A stretch of DNA of 64,000 bases from Lucinisca nassula (lineage: Eukaryota > Mollusca > Bivalvia > Lucinida > Lucinidae), in the NCBI GenBank assembly GCA_963580285.1, contig OY757010.1, forward strand, positions 150,973,596-151,037,595, given 5' to 3'. The notes under the pieces are model-generated. The model was not told where the DNA came from. It did no database searches and saw only the letters and a program-made list of their open reading frames with translations. Positions 21,301 to 32,611 of the stretch are shown piece after piece. The translations under genes and the position numbers were made by a program. The stretch's first letter is position 1. Each line of letters begins with the position of its first letter.

Positions 21301-22149
21301 TTCTAATGCACTTGCGTATGTAATGCGACGTCTGATTGGATAACGTCAAAAATTTGCGACAGTTTATTCTGCGATATACTGTCGTAACCCGACGTCATCA
21401 CGTAACGGTGCTTTTCATTGGCTGGCATTTGGTTTTACGCAGCTCACCGCGCTTGCCGCCTTATGCAAATTAGTACAATTTCAGCTTAACAACCGAAAAA
21501 GTGCATTAGAATGGGGATTACTGTATTGAAAATTGTCATTTGGGGAGGTAATTCGTCGGTTTTACGGCCGCAAATTACGTTTTACGGCTCCGCTTACGCG
21601 GCGACATTTCCGACCGTAAAACCTCCGATTTAACCAAATGCCAGCCAATGAAAAGCGACGTTACGTGATGATGTCGGGTTACCGACAGTATATCGCAGAA
21701 TATACTGTCGCAAATTTTTGGCGTTATCCAATCAGACGTCGCGTTACATACGCATGTGCATTAGAATTAGGGGATAACTGTACTGAAAATTGTCATTTGG
21801 GGAGGTAAATCGGAGGTTTCACGGTCGGAAATTTCGTTTTACGGCGACGCGTTAGCGGAGCCGTAAAACGTAATTTGCGACCGTAAAACCGACGATTTAC
21901 CTCCCCAAATGACAATTTTCAATACAGTTATCCCCATTCTAATGCACTTTTTCGGTTGTTAAGCTAACAATTGTACTATTTTGCACAAGGCGGCAAGTGC
22001 GGTGAGCTGCGTAAAACCAAATGCCAGCCAATGAAAAGCGACTGTACGTGGTGACGTCGGATTTCCGACAGTATATCGTGGAATATACTGTCGCAAATTT
22101 TTGACGTTATCCAATCAGATGTCGCGTTACATACGTAAGTGCATTAGAA
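21301..22149. mobile_element. Nested foldback element with long inverted repeats
   Basis: The 11-mer TTCTAATGCAC or its complement marks five module borders (near 21301, 21505, 21757, 21937, 22139). Module 21301-21515 is repeated inverted and complete at 21937-22149 and inverted and partial at 21636-21767. Between them lie hairpins built from TTTGGGGAGGTAAATCG and TTTTACGGCTCCGC with complements; 21768-21936 is almost a perfect palindrome. No open frame is seen. Target duplication is not clear, so the superfamily is unassigned. Confidence 0.8.
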
Positions 22150-22197
22150 TTTCTGTTTCCAAAACTCATATTTCATCTATCTGGAAAAAGATACAAC

Positions 22198-22371
22198 TCA
22201 TAACGAAAAAACGCCTATACAAATACATTGTAAACTTTATCGCCGATGAAAAATTGTGATATTTTTTTAATATTTCTGCTAAAAATAAGGTTTACCCCTG
22301 TAAACCCACGTTTCACCATATAAAAGTGGTGTTCAAGGAGGTCAAAATTATACAGGTGTGTTTTCGAGATT
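22198..22371 (+). mobile_element. MITE family 1 copy lacking the core palindrome
   Basis: Ends CATAACGAAAAAACGCC and GGTGTGTTTTCGAGATT. The two outer arms join directly, so the core has been deleted. Confidence 0.75.
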
Positions 22372-23150
22372 TTTAGATTGCCCTTGGATCTACGCTTTAT
22401 CAGTATCTGATGGGTATCTCCAAGAAGGGTATGAAAACTGCTAGAAAAATGGATAAACAGGCAAAAATGGTGTATCCAGGTCGATGGGGAAGTATTTTGA
22501 AAAGCAGAGCAAGTCAAAAATGTTTTGACGTTTGCAGTAAAGGAGAAACAATGAAAGTGGCATCGTATTTGCATCTTTATCATGTCTTCTTTTCACAGCC
22601 TCTTATCCTGCAACAATAATATAGACAGACAATTTCTTAACGACAACTTCACTGCAAATATAGCCAGTCTGATAAACTCGTTTGCATTAGGCAGATAATT
22701 GTACGAGACAGTTTGTTACACCTACTTCTCGAATAAGTCTGCGTCTGAAAAAGATGTATGTCACTGCATTAAGAAGAGAAGTTATCAAACCAGACTCACG
22801 TTATTTATTTATTTATTTATTTATTTATTCAACATCTTCAAAAATCGATTCAACATAATGCTTAATGCAAGCGTCAAAACTTGATGAATTTTCAGTTTCT
22901 TTTTTAACTCTCTATTGGATGAGCCGTCACTGTCTTAGAAATTGCATTGGTCAATCAAAACGTAAGATCCGTTCCTGCATTGGGACGGGATGACAAGGGT
23001 TGAATTTTTATTATCATAGGATTTTAAGCTCTTTGTATGTCCAAATGCGGATATCTATTCGTAGTATTGCTCCCTGCACAGTATTGCCTTCACTTCACTT
23101 ATGTTTGCAAAATAGAAGTGAAGACAATGATAAGGATCCCAAACCTCCCA
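22372..23150. other. AT-rich DNA with a (TTTA)n microsatellite
   Basis: The microsatellite is at 22800-22829. The 69-codon frame at 22410 shows no family features. Otherwise nothing is recognised. Confidence 0.4.
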
Positions 23151-23262
23151 TCAGAGACACCAGGTAATAACTAAACCGTAATGAAAACATAACAATTGGA
23201 ACGCCCAAAGAAAAGTTACTTTCCAACAATTTTGCCAAACGGCTATCCAAAATAAAAATATA

Positions 23263-23332
23263 TAAGCAATACATACATGCAAAAACGTACTATGACAACA
23301 AAAAACCGCCTTGGAACAGTCATATAAAAGTA
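23263..23332 (+). repeat. 70-bp direct repeat, left copy
   Basis: TAAGCAATACATACATGCAA onward, matched by 23681-23750 with a few differences. The pair brackets MITE family G exactly, far longer than its TA target duplication. Confidence 0.85.
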
Positions 23333-23678
23333 CAGTAGAACTTTGATGGCTCGAACACCGATGGCTCGTTTTACATGGCTGAGTCGAACCCGTTCTTGAG
23401 TCCCTATGGAATTTCTCTACATAAGCAATAGGGATGGTAAAATTTAGGATATTTTCGTCTTATCTTGCAAATGTATACTGTGTGTACTAATTAGAATCGC
23501 CTCGATGAGGCGATTCTAATGAGTACACATACCATACATTTTTCATTATAGAACACCGAAAAGATGTCCAAAAGTATCTCCTTATACCTCCTGACAGTAA
23601 CCTCAGTTGCTCTAACTACCCCTGTCTCGAACAGATTTTCGAGGTCCCAAAGGTGTTCGAGCCATTGAAGTTTGACTG
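23333..23678 (+). mobile_element. MITE family G (TA target) copy
   Basis: Terminal inverted repeats CAGTAGAACTTTGATGGCTC and the complement of CAGTCAAACTTCAATGGCTC, each extended by GAACACC. TA lies on both sides (23331-23332, 23679-23680). The centre (23478-23530) is the same core palindrome as MITE family 1: TTAGAATCGCCTCGATGAGG and complement. Confidence 0.8.
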
Positions 23679-23680
23679 TA

Positions 23681-23750
23681 TAAGCAATACATACATGCAA
23701 AGACGTACTATGACAACAATGAACCGCCTTGGAACAGTCGTATAAAAGTA
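23681..23750 (+). repeat. 70-bp direct repeat, right copy
   Basis: Partner of 23263-23332, starting TAAGCAATACATACATGCAA and ending TATAAAAGTA. Confidence 0.85.
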
Positions 23751-23866
23751 TTTCACTGGTGGCGGGGTGGGGGGGGGGGGGGCTGGGGGGCTCTAATCGA
23801 TTTTACGTGGCCACAATCCTCGCCATTGGTTCTGTCGTGGTTAAGACGAAAAATTTGTTCAGTCCA

Positions 23867-24077
23867 TCACAAAAACACGCCTATATAATTTTGACCCCCT
23901 TGAAACCAATTTATATAGTAAAACTGGGGTTTCTGGGGGTATACCTTATTTTTCTTATTTCCACAATCTATATTTGGAGCAGAAATAAGAAAAAATATCA
24001 CATATTTTCATCATAAAATTTTCATTTTTTCGGCGATTAAGGTGGCAATGTATTTGTATAGGCGTGTTTGCGTAATG
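23867..24077 (-). mobile_element. MITE family 1 copy, reduced core
   Basis: Ends CATCACAAAAACACGCC and GGCGTGTTTGCGTAATG are present. Most of the central palindrome is missing (TTATTTCCACAATCTATATT). It is inserted in the PLE-associated repeat. Confidence 0.8.
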
Positions 24078-24339
24078 CAAATCAAGGCTCTCGAACTCAT
24101 CAGTGCTACATCTCCCAGAAGATATTAATCAAACAACTACAGACATGAAGCAACGATGAGGACTTGACAGCATAAACTAACTGTGCTGGAGAGAAAGAAG
24201 ACCAAAAGTTAGACTGCGGTGGGCCCGACCAGAGACAGAGCATCAGCTACCAACCGACATTACCTGAAATTTAAGTATGCCGTTATTGGAGCCGTCATAG
24301 AATCTGAGGCCTGACCCACCGGCGTATAATTAAAAGGTA

Positions 24340-24480
24340 AGCAAAGTTACCAGCCGTGATGGGGTTAACTACCATGCATGCAGTCTGGCGTATAACAATT
24401 ATGTTGTATGTTTTATATCGAAGAATGCTTATAAGAAAATGGGTTCTGAAATCCTTGCAAGCATACGTTTTTCAGAATTT
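24340..24480 (-). pseudogene. Penelope-like RT fragment, C-terminal
   Basis: On minus it matches the region around 19720-19870, with ATCATTCTTCGATATAAAA-like text and CGCCAGACTGCATGCATGGT (the QTACMVVNPIT segment). Frame is broken. Confidence 0.6.
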
Positions 24481-24484
24481 AAAT

Positions 24485-24648
24485 TTATTGGCCATTTTGT
24501 GGGAAAGTAACTGTCCTTTTGGCTTTCCACTATTGATGTTTCCATTAGGGTATGTTGTTTCATGTTTGTATTTCTTTCCCTTTGGTGTCTCTGATGGGAG
24601 CTGTGGGTTGATTGTATCGATTCCTGATCCTTGCCTCTACTTCTATTT
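24485..24648 (-). repeat. PLE-associated untranslated repeat fragment
   Basis: Plus-strand text GGCCATTTTGTGGGAAAGTA, CTGTCCTTTTGGCTTTCC and TGTATCGATTCCTGATC is the complement of the repeat at 44520-44660. It joins the RT fragment on one side and the ribozyme-unit relatives on the other. Confidence 0.6.
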
Positions 24649-25230
24649 AATAAGTTCTGAATAGTTGGATCCTTTGGAAACAAAGAACACACCAAATAAA
24701 TGAAAATAGCAGACTCGATTTTATTCAGTCTGTTCATGACCGGTACTGAAATGTGCAACACCGACCACGCCCTCTAACACTGGTTTAAGCGGAACTCTAT
24801 TTCCAAAATGCTTTAAAATGAACCAAAGGATCAGAAAATATAATCGGCACTATGATGATGCACGGGGTGACTTTTTACGGCACAACAACAGCTGCAGTGA
24901 AGACAAATAAGTTCTGAATAGTTGGATCCTTTGGAAGCAAAGAATACACCCAATAAACGGGTTTGACTGAATCTGTTCAATGTGCAAGACCGGCCACGCC
25001 CTCTAGCACTGGTTTAAGCAGAACACTATTCCGAAAATGATTCAAAATGAATTCAATGAACCCAAAGGGCCAGAAAATATAATCTGCATTTTGATGATGG
25101 GCGGGGAGACTTTTTACGGCCGCCACACAACACAACACCAGCTGCAGTGACGATAAATGAGCTTTGAATAGTTGGATCCTTTGGAAGTAAAGAATACACA
25201 CAATAAACGAAAATAGCAGACTCGGTTTTA
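24649..25230 (-). mobile_element. Tandem retrozyme-related units lacking a visible ribozyme
   Basis: Two and a bit units with period 248-256 bp: GAATAGTTGGATCCTTTGGA at about 24659, 24915 and 25164. On minus they share GCTGCAGTGA..., the GGC(G)GCCGTAAAA block and the ATAGTGC-type block with the hammerhead units at 20851 and 56857. The place where the ribozyme would lie holds GACTCG(A/G)TTTTATT instead. The array sits between two minus-strand PLE RT fragments. Confidence 0.6.
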
Positions 25231-25289
25231 TTGCACCTGTTTATTAAGTTAAAAATTCAGGCAGTTGCAGATCAAAACTGAAGGTGCTA

Positions 25290-25430
25290 CAGTGGTGATC
25301 ATTATGCTCAATTCGTACACATCGGAATTCCCACAATTTGTCGAAAGAACTTAGTTCCAGATTCTTATTTAAATATTGTCCAATAGAAAAGAAAAAGCAT
25401 CACACACTTTCTGACTTCAGAAGTGAAACA
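25290..25430 (-). pseudogene. Penelope-like RT fragment around motif B
   Basis: On minus the translation includes FTSE, RKCVM, GTKFFRQIVGIPM, the region just before the GIPMGT motif of the copy at 19093. Short and broken by a stop. Confidence 0.6.
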
Positions 25431-25436
25431 AAAGGC

Positions 25437-25487
25437 GCAAGGGCCACTATGCTCACCAGAGCTCAAGGGCCACTATGCTCACCAGAG
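25437..25487 (+). repeat. 26-bp direct duplication
   Basis: CAAGGGCCACTATGCTCACC with AGAG follows itself immediately. The function is unknown. Confidence 0.7.
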
Positions 25488-25528
25488 GTACTGTCCACTG
25501 GCAGCCATGTACTTTAACATGATATGAT

Positions 25529-26240
25529 TGCACGACCCGCAGAAAAAGCGACCGACTGAAGTCGGTTGATTTTCTAAGAGTGCTCTAAAATCACCGTGTC
25601 ATTCTGTCAGTCTGTCTGTCCGTCCGTAACCCGTTTGTGAAAATTGGTGATAGTGACTTAACCGATTGGAATATTCAAATAATTTTTGGCATACTGATAG
25701 ATATCAATGAGATCTAACCAATGAACTTGCCAAATATTACATTCCATTTAGTATAGCCTCGCCGAGGCGAAAAACGTGAAAATTTTCGAACTGCTTCTCC
25801 TTGGAAACCGTTGGGCCGATTGAAGTCAAATTTCATATAGAGCCTCTTTGGGATGGGTAAAACCAAAATTTGCTCATGGGGTCCAGGTCACATGACCAAA
25901 ATGGCCGCCAAGCCATATATGGTAAAAACCCTTCAAAAATAGTCTTCTCCAGAACCACTGGGCAGATTTCCACGAAACTTGATAAATAACATCTGTGACG
26001 TAGGCCCATCATAAAGTGCTAAAATGGTGACCCTGGGTTGACCTTGACATTCTTTGTGCCTAGGTCAAACTTTGACAGATATGCTTTTGTATTGGAAAAG
26101 TAAGAATGCATTTTATCCTGCAAACGATTCAGAATGCAGTACTAAAGTATAAGATATATTTTTGCTCCTTACAATAAGGCGCATTTCACTCATAAAGCTT
26201 AAAGCATCCGGCGGGCCGTGCACTTCAGCTGAAGCACTGG
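25529..26240 (+). mobile_element. Helitron-like element F, copy B
   Basis: Compact version of 9357-10634 in the opposite orientation. It begins TTGCACGACCCGCAGAAAAA and ends CTTCAGCTGAAGCACTGG then T-rich DNA. Internally: (TCTG)-rich stretch, GCCTCGCCGAGGC hairpin, ATGGCCGCCAAGCCATATAT and TAGGTCAAACTTTGACA. It is non-coding. Confidence 0.6.
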
Positions 26241-26289
26241 TTTTAATCTACCGATTATAAAGTTTCCCAATCGAACCTCCATACTCAAA

Positions 26290-28475
26290 TGAGCACCAAA
26301 GTGGACTCTGTAACTGAAATATTAGGCATTTTATGAAGTGAATGGGTTGGGACATGGACCTTATGGGGCCTTGATTGGTATCACTGAATGCGCCATATCA
26401 AAAAGAACAAGAATATATATGGTTCATGGGTACGATCTCAGATATAAGGCCTTTTCGGTAGTGGAGGGGTTGGGGCAGGGTCCCGCTGGATACCAGGAAA
26501 GCCTAAGATTGTTATCACTGAATGTGTCTTACCATAAGGACCACGAATATATATGATTTAGGGGTGGGGATCTGAACGGTTTCTGTCCCAGCACAAAGAG
26601 ACCCCGCCCCCAAGGCTGGAGTGACTGAATGAGTCTTACCATAAGAAAAAAGAAAATATATGGTTTATGAGTGGGGGTCTTAACAGTTTCTGAAATATAA
26701 GGCTTTTTATGAAGAAGAGGGGTTAGACATGACCCAAGACATGGCCCGGGGCACCCTGTATGTCCCCATGTTGACGTCACTGAACGCATCTTATCGTAAG
26801 GAACATGAATATATATTATATATATACTCAGTCAAAAAAGTTCCTATACGTAAAATTGCTTCTGTTACTATAGCTACTACAGATAAAAACTACACAAAGT
26901 TTGTTATGTTTTGATATGAAGACTCATTTTTCCGTGCAAGAGCACCATTCGTTTTTGTTTTCGTAAACACATCATCGTAGACTTTTGCTTTAAACACCCA
27001 AGTGGTCACTATGTCATTTTCGCAGAGAAAATAATTAAAACATGCTATGATTTAACAACACAAACTTTCCCTGTACCCTACATTTCTAAACTTTGATACA
27101 TGTTACATTTCTTTAGATACCATTTGCGTCTATTCACAAAAGATTTGGAACTTTTGTTGCACCTGCTACGTGAAACAGGCTATCACATATTGACCTCAAA
27201 TTCTTAGAAGCTGTGTGTAAATGCTGCTTTCAATGGGAACGCCTTAGAAAATCGCAATCGACAGTGCTACATACTACATGAATTTTCTGTATTTTTACCA
27301 TCATGATGAACAGCAATGGTGGACACAAAGCGTTTTTTGAAAAAACATGGCAAAAAATGATTGACAGGAATAAAAATTACAGCAGTTCGAAAATTGCTAT
27401 ATTTTTAATTGCAAGGGAGATAATTTGAGAATATAACAATTTTAAACCTCGCTTATAATGCGAGATTATCAGCTAATGTAAAAGTAAAGTCTTATCCGAT
27501 GTTCAGAGAATATTGTCTTCCATCTTAGACAAAAAGAGCTTTCTGCGCATGCGCGATGTCCATTTTCTACCAAAATCTTTCTAGGCACATATTGCAAGAC
27601 AACTCTTGAGCAGAAAAGTATGGACACATACAAGGTTGAGCATTCTCTAGCTAAACGACCGAATTAAATGTCTACAGCCAAATTTAGCTCAAAAGATGTC
27701 AGATATCTAGTGAGTTTCACCCCAAAAGTTGGTATTGTTACTTTTTTGACTAAGTATACTTTAGGGGTGGGGCTCTGAACAGTATTTCAGATGTTTGCCC
27801 TTTTGTGAAGTGGGTGGGGCATGGCACCAGCGCACCCCGGGAGAACCCTCGGTTGGTATCACCGAATGTGTCTTATCATAATGAACAAGAATATATATGG
27901 TTTAGGGGTGGATATCTGAACGGTTTCTGAGATGCTGGGCCTTTTACGAGGTGAAGGAGGTGGGGCATAGGCCAGGTCCACCAAGGGAACCCCCAGGTTG
28001 GTGTCATCACAAGGAACAAGAATATATATGGTTTGGGGGTGGGGATCTGAATAGTTTCCAAGATATATGGCCCTTTATGTAGTCGATGGGGTGGGGCATG
28101 GCCCCGTCACACCATGGGTGTCCCCCAGGTTGGTATAAAAGCATATGGCTTAAAGAAGTTTACCATTGGAACATTTCTATAAAAAAAATCAAAATATCTA
28201 CAAAGGCTTGGCAGTAAATGCCATTTTTCTACTTTCACCATTCTATGCCAATGGTAACTTTAAGTTGCCATAGCAACTAAACTAATGAGCCGATTTTTAT
28301 TAAAAACAAACTTTCAATCCCCCAGCCTAAGGATGCTGCAGATGAAATTTGGGCTGAATCGGCCCAGTGGCTTCAGAGGAGATGTCGTTTGAAAGTATTG
28401 ACGTCACAAAACAGACGACGTCAGACGACGCCTATCCTATAAGCTCCCCCGGAGCCTTCGACTGTGGTAAGCTAA
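26290..28475 (+). mobile_element. Helitron-like element with GC-rich tandem units, interrupted by a Tc1-like element
   Basis: A unit of about 120-145 bp recurs roughly seven times: GAATATATATGGTTTAGGGG, ATCTGAACGGTTTCTGAG, GGGGTTGGGGCATGG, CCCCAGGTTGGTATCAC and TCTTACCATAAGGAACAAG. After the array, 28150-28475 is unique-looking and ends with GGAGCCTTCG hairpin text and CTAA (28472-28475). The 5' end is uncertain. Open frames on either strand are repeat artefacts. Confidence 0.55.
26823..27758. mobile_element. Non-autonomous Tc1-like element
   Basis: Inverted ends TATACTCAGTCAAAAAAGT and the complement of TATACTTAGTCAAAAAAGT (24 of 28 bases agree), with TA target context on both sides. The element is inserted in a tandem unit, separating ...GAATATATA from TTTAGGGGTGG. 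The 930-bp interior has no transposase similarity that I can see. Confidence 0.75.
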
Positions 28476-28539
28476 AAAGCAACACTATTTACGTCATTTA
28501 GCGTATAACTGAGCAGAACTCATTGATCGCAAAGGATTT

Positions 28540-28780
28540 TATTGATTGTGTTGGGGGTTGTTTGTGGGTCCTTTTGTGTCGACTGCAAGATCGAGGGAGA
28601 AGAGAGATAGTAAAGAAGATGAAATTGAGGGACATAGGGGACAGAGAAAAATCAATGGTTGTTTAGAAACTGAAGAAACAACTATACTTCCTAGCCCAAC
28701 TGTTAGCGGATATCAGTTGGACGCCCCAGTGATGCATGATACACAACACCTTTGCCCCACCCAAGCAACCCCTGATCACA
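28540..28780 (-). mobile_element. SINE-like repeat, family C, diverged
   Basis: Resembles 11060-11262: TTTTGTGTCG, GAGAAGAGAGATAG, AGAAACTGAAGAAACAACTA and a segment like the sequence flanking that copy (CACCTTTGCCCCACCCAAG). The tail is less clear than in the first copy. Confidence 0.4.
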
Positions 28781-29626
28781 AAGGAAATGAAAACGTTTTA
28801 TTTTATATTTATATTTAGCAATGAATGCAATGCATATCTTGAAAAAGTAAAAATGATATTTTCACACTGTGAAATAATCGCATATTTTCCCATTGTGAAC
28901 AATGTAATTTGAGTTTTATGTTGATTGATGTTATACACGTATATGTTACAGACGGCCGCAAGGTTGATTAGCTATAGCAGCTAAATGCGTCACCCTCTTA
29001 AATATACATGTAGCTTAAACAAACGGCGATGTTTTTGTTTTGTTTTGCTTTGTTTTCTCAGTATCAGCCCGGACTTCTTTTCACGTATAAAATCAAAAGA
29101 AAATTTACTTCTTTTTTTTCGGTATTTAAATACCAAAAATATTTCATCTCGTGTGTTGAAAACATTAGAATTTTGAATCGTTGTTTGCATTCGTGAGCAT
29201 TGTGATGTTGTTCAAACCACGAGATTTTTACCTCAAACAAGTCAACATTCTCTATATACTGCACTATTATGCAGAACAAAGAGACATTGTTGACATTGAT
29301 AATCGTCTGAACAAGAGACAAACTGAATAGGAAAATATGACAACGGTGCTATTATTTCTGACGGCGTGACATTGTTGTGTTTCTAATTGATTTATTACAG
29401 ACGCCAGACAAAAGCATTGCAGCTATATTTCAGTGATAAAACAAGTGTTCACTATTTAATAAAACGGATAAACCGTAGCAGTGATTTGTTAAGTACTAAA
29501 TCACAAGTTTGGAGGTAAGTTGTAACGTACCCAAATCACCAGCGCGCACAATTGACCAACAAATTATGATTTATAACTCAAAAATTCAAATATTAGAGCT
29601 GATCAAATTCGATTCTAACACTAACC
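28781..29626. other. Unique AT-rich DNA
   Basis: Three overlapping short open frames on both strands around 28985-29321 have no recognisable motif. Nothing else seen. Confidence 0.4.
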
Positions 29627-31261
29627 AGAGGACAAATGGTCCTGAACTGCTCACCTGAGTGCTGGGCATTTATGGAGCTTTTGGTTTCTGAGAAGATTTT
29701 GAAGGCTTCTTAAAGGAACTTATTTTTGATTTTTTTTGCCATGACAGCCATCTTGGTCATGTGACATAAACCATTTGAACAAACTTGTGTTCCTCCATCG
29801 CATAAAGGCTTCATATTAAATTTGGCCTAGATATGTCCAGCTGTTTTTTAAATGAAAAATAAATGGCATGGCCACCATATTTGTCATATGACAACTCCTA
29901 TTCAATCACTTACATCCCCTTGTTCCTTAAAGCTTTCGTGTGTAATGATTACAAATGGACCAGTGCATTCTGACAAAAACATATTTTTATTATCATATCT
30001 AGATTACCTTGACCTTGAATACTCATGTAGTTTCATTTTCTCTTTTAGCTACCTTCATCTACAAATTTTGCGAAATTAACACAGTTTTGACTTTTTCCAA
30101 TATAAAAGTCTATGTGACCAAATTTGACCTTGGCCTAATATAGGCCTCAAAGACAACCGGGGATCATCGTTTGAACCAACCATGACTGGCTCGAATCCCA
30201 AATGCTACATACCGATTTTCAGGAAAATGTACAAGTTGGTTCTGATGTAAAAGACTTCTGAAAGTTTTATTTTTAATCTAATATGGGCATGATGACCATA
30301 CTGGTTTTGTGACCAGACTCATATTTATCAATATTAATTTCCTTCTTCTAAAAGCCCCCCCCCCCCCCCCCGATTCTTGATAATTGCCTCCACTTCTGTT
30401 TCAAATGAATTTTGGTTACAAATGGCCTAGGCCTAGTTGTTCCTGCGGAAATTAAGTTTTAATTTTCATATCTCAATGACCTTTTGCCAAGGTCAAAGAA
30501 TTCACTTGACCTTGTAAACTTGTGTAGTTTAGTTTACTTCTTCAGCTAACTGCATCTACTAATTTTCAGATCACAAACTGCATAAGTTTCTGAACTATAC
30601 ATGGTTTTGACTTTCTCCTCTTACAAAAGTCAATGTGACCAAATTTGACCCGGCATAAAATAGGTCAATGTCATCCGAGGGTCACCATATTAACAAACTA
30701 TGACTGGCGTGAGTACCCAATCCTACATACGCAGTTTAAAGCCAATCGGCAATTTGACTCAAAAGAAGATCATTTTTGAAATGTTTTTACCTGACATGGG
30801 CATTTTGGCCATATTGGCCATGTGACCAAACTCATATTAATTAATATTCATTTACTTGTTTCCAAAAACTTTTCATGTAGACTTTTGTAACAAAAGACTC
30901 AGTGGTTTCTGAGGAAAATAAGTTTTGATTTTCATTAAAGAGCTTGAGCCAAGGACAAAGAATGACATTGACCTTGAATACCCATGTAGTTTCATCCACT
31001 CATTTATCTAACTGCATCTACCAATTTTCAGATCACAGGCTGCAACAGTTTCCGAAATATACACGGTTTTGACATTTTCCCATACAAAATAACTATGTTA
31101 GCAAATTTGACCTAGGCGTAAAATATGTAAAGGTCATCCGAGTGTCATCATTTGATATCTCATCAGGGAGTTTATACTACCTTTAGGATCCTAAAAATTT
31201 GGACACCATGAGGGCTTGCTGTAATTCTCCTGAGGTTGTGACTGACTTATTTCATGGCACA

Positions 31262-31345
31262 GCAGGGAGTGCAGACGGAATGACAGACAGTGTAGACCCT
31301 GGTCATATTGCTCCTGATCAGGGTCTGCACTGTTTGGTTAGGACT
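31262..31345 (+). repeat. MITE family E core palindrome
   Basis: GACAGTGTAGACCCTGGTCA and TGATCAGGGTCTGCACTGTT are inverted. Repeated 340 bp downstream with its surroundings. Confidence 0.65.
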
Positions 31346-31606
31346 GTTTGTCCCAATATTTAGGATCTTTGCGGTAAAACAATGATGTGCAGAATCTGAC
31401 AATTTTTGCGCTCGATAACTTCGTTCGATACATAAACAGGAGAAGAGTTTATAGTGCATTAAATGCTTTGGCGTTATACTAAACACCTCAAGGATTTTAT
31501 ACTGCCATAGGGATCCAGAAGATTGGGACACCTTGAAGGCTTGGTGTAATACTTCTGAAGTTATGATTTGATAAAGATATGTAAATTCGTTTCATTACAC
31601 GGCAAG

Positions 31607-31690
31607 GAGTGGCAGACAGTGAGGACCCTGACCAGACTGCTCCTGATCTGGGTCTGCACTGTTTGGGTAGGACTGTCTGTCCCAATACTT
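31607..31690 (+). repeat. MITE family E core palindrome
   Basis: GACAGTGAGGACCCTGACCA and CTGATCTGGGTCTGCACTGT are inverted. The flanking GATCC(A/T)...GGGACACC(T/A)TGA text is shared with 31185-31260, so the whole segment is a local duplication. Confidence 0.65.
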
Positions 31691-31892
31691 AGAATAATAA
31701 TGATATCACCCAGATATCATTTACACACTGGGTTTTCCATTTTTTTTTTGTGTGTTTTTTTTTTGTTTCATGCCTCTGTCGTTTGGAATTCGTTCCTTGA
31801 TTGTCTACTTGGTTTATCCATTATTATAATATGCCTCTTTATGTGCCCCTACGTGGGCCGAAAATTCGCAATAAAATTCTTGTATCTTGTAT

Positions 31893-32167
31893 CATGTTTG
31901 ATTTGAGGTTTTACGTCTCCGTCAACACTGTATAGGTCATTTTGGAGACGTTGCTTTCGATTTGGTGGGACTTTTATTCGACAATGAGACGAAATGACAT
32001 CCCAAGCCCTGTCGCCCAATGAAACCAATAGGGTTTATAAGCATGGACGGTCCGACTCGCACCGTTTTGCCTGGGCAAGCTTAGATCCTCTGAGCGGTTA
32101 ACAAGTACTCGTGTGCGGTCGGTTTCATGCTGCCAAGATATTTCTTCAAGCCCCGATGGGCGGAGGC
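31893..32167 (-). mobile_element. SINE-like repeat, family A
   Basis: The tail is at TTTGATTTGAGGTTTTACGT and the head at CCCCGATGGGCGGAGG. A small deletion removes part of the head block. It is nested in the large Helitron-like element. Confidence 0.8.
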
Positions 32168-32611
32168 GAAGGGTCATCATTTGAACAAACTATGATGAGT
32201 TCGATTCCCCAATGCTACATGACAATCGGTCATCTGGTTCGGGAGAAGAAGGTTTTTAAAGGGGTTTTACCTTATACGGGCATGGTTCGGTCATATAGAT
32301 CATGTGACCAAACTCATATTTATTAATTTTCATTTCTTTGTTCCTAAAGGCGTTTATATGAAATTTGGTTACAAATCGCCACGTGGTTTCTGAGGAAGAT
32401 AAGTTTTAATTTTCATATCTGAATGACCTTGGGCCAAGGTTACAAAGATTGACCTTGACCTTGAATACTCATGTAGATTTAGCTGACTGCGTCTACCCAT
32501 TTTCAGATCACAGGATGCAAAGTTTCCGAAATATATACCAGACGAGAGACAACGCACCCTCGGCATACTATAAGCTCACCAATGAGCCTTCGGCTCAGGT
32601 GAGTTAATAAA

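Larger units (their letters stand above)
23160..24310 (+). repeat. PLE-associated untranslated repeat, interrupted by two MITEs
   Basis: Follows the same path as 16745-17110 (CTATCCAAAAT, CCGCCTTGGAACAGTC, ATCGATTTTACGTGGCC) but is split by MITE family G at 23333 and MITE family 1 at 23867. After the second MITE the text CGAACTCATCAGTGCTACAT continues as in 16967. Its right end (24215-24310) is the inverted 3' flank of the PLE RT seen at 19895-20000. Confidence 0.65.
29629..32606 (+). mobile_element. Large Helitron-like element
   Basis: The left end GGACAAATGGTCCTGAACTG followed by CTCACCTGAG parallels that of the element at 51951. The right end has GAGCCTTCGGCTC, a 13-nt hairpin, followed by AGGTGAGTTAA, i.e. 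a worn CTAA. The interior has loosely repeated units of about 350 bp with TTTGACC(T)TGGC, AAGGTCATCCGAG(G/T)GTCA and TTTTCAGATCACA. No protein is visible. It carries two MITE family E palindromes and a SINE family A copy. Confidence 0.6.
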
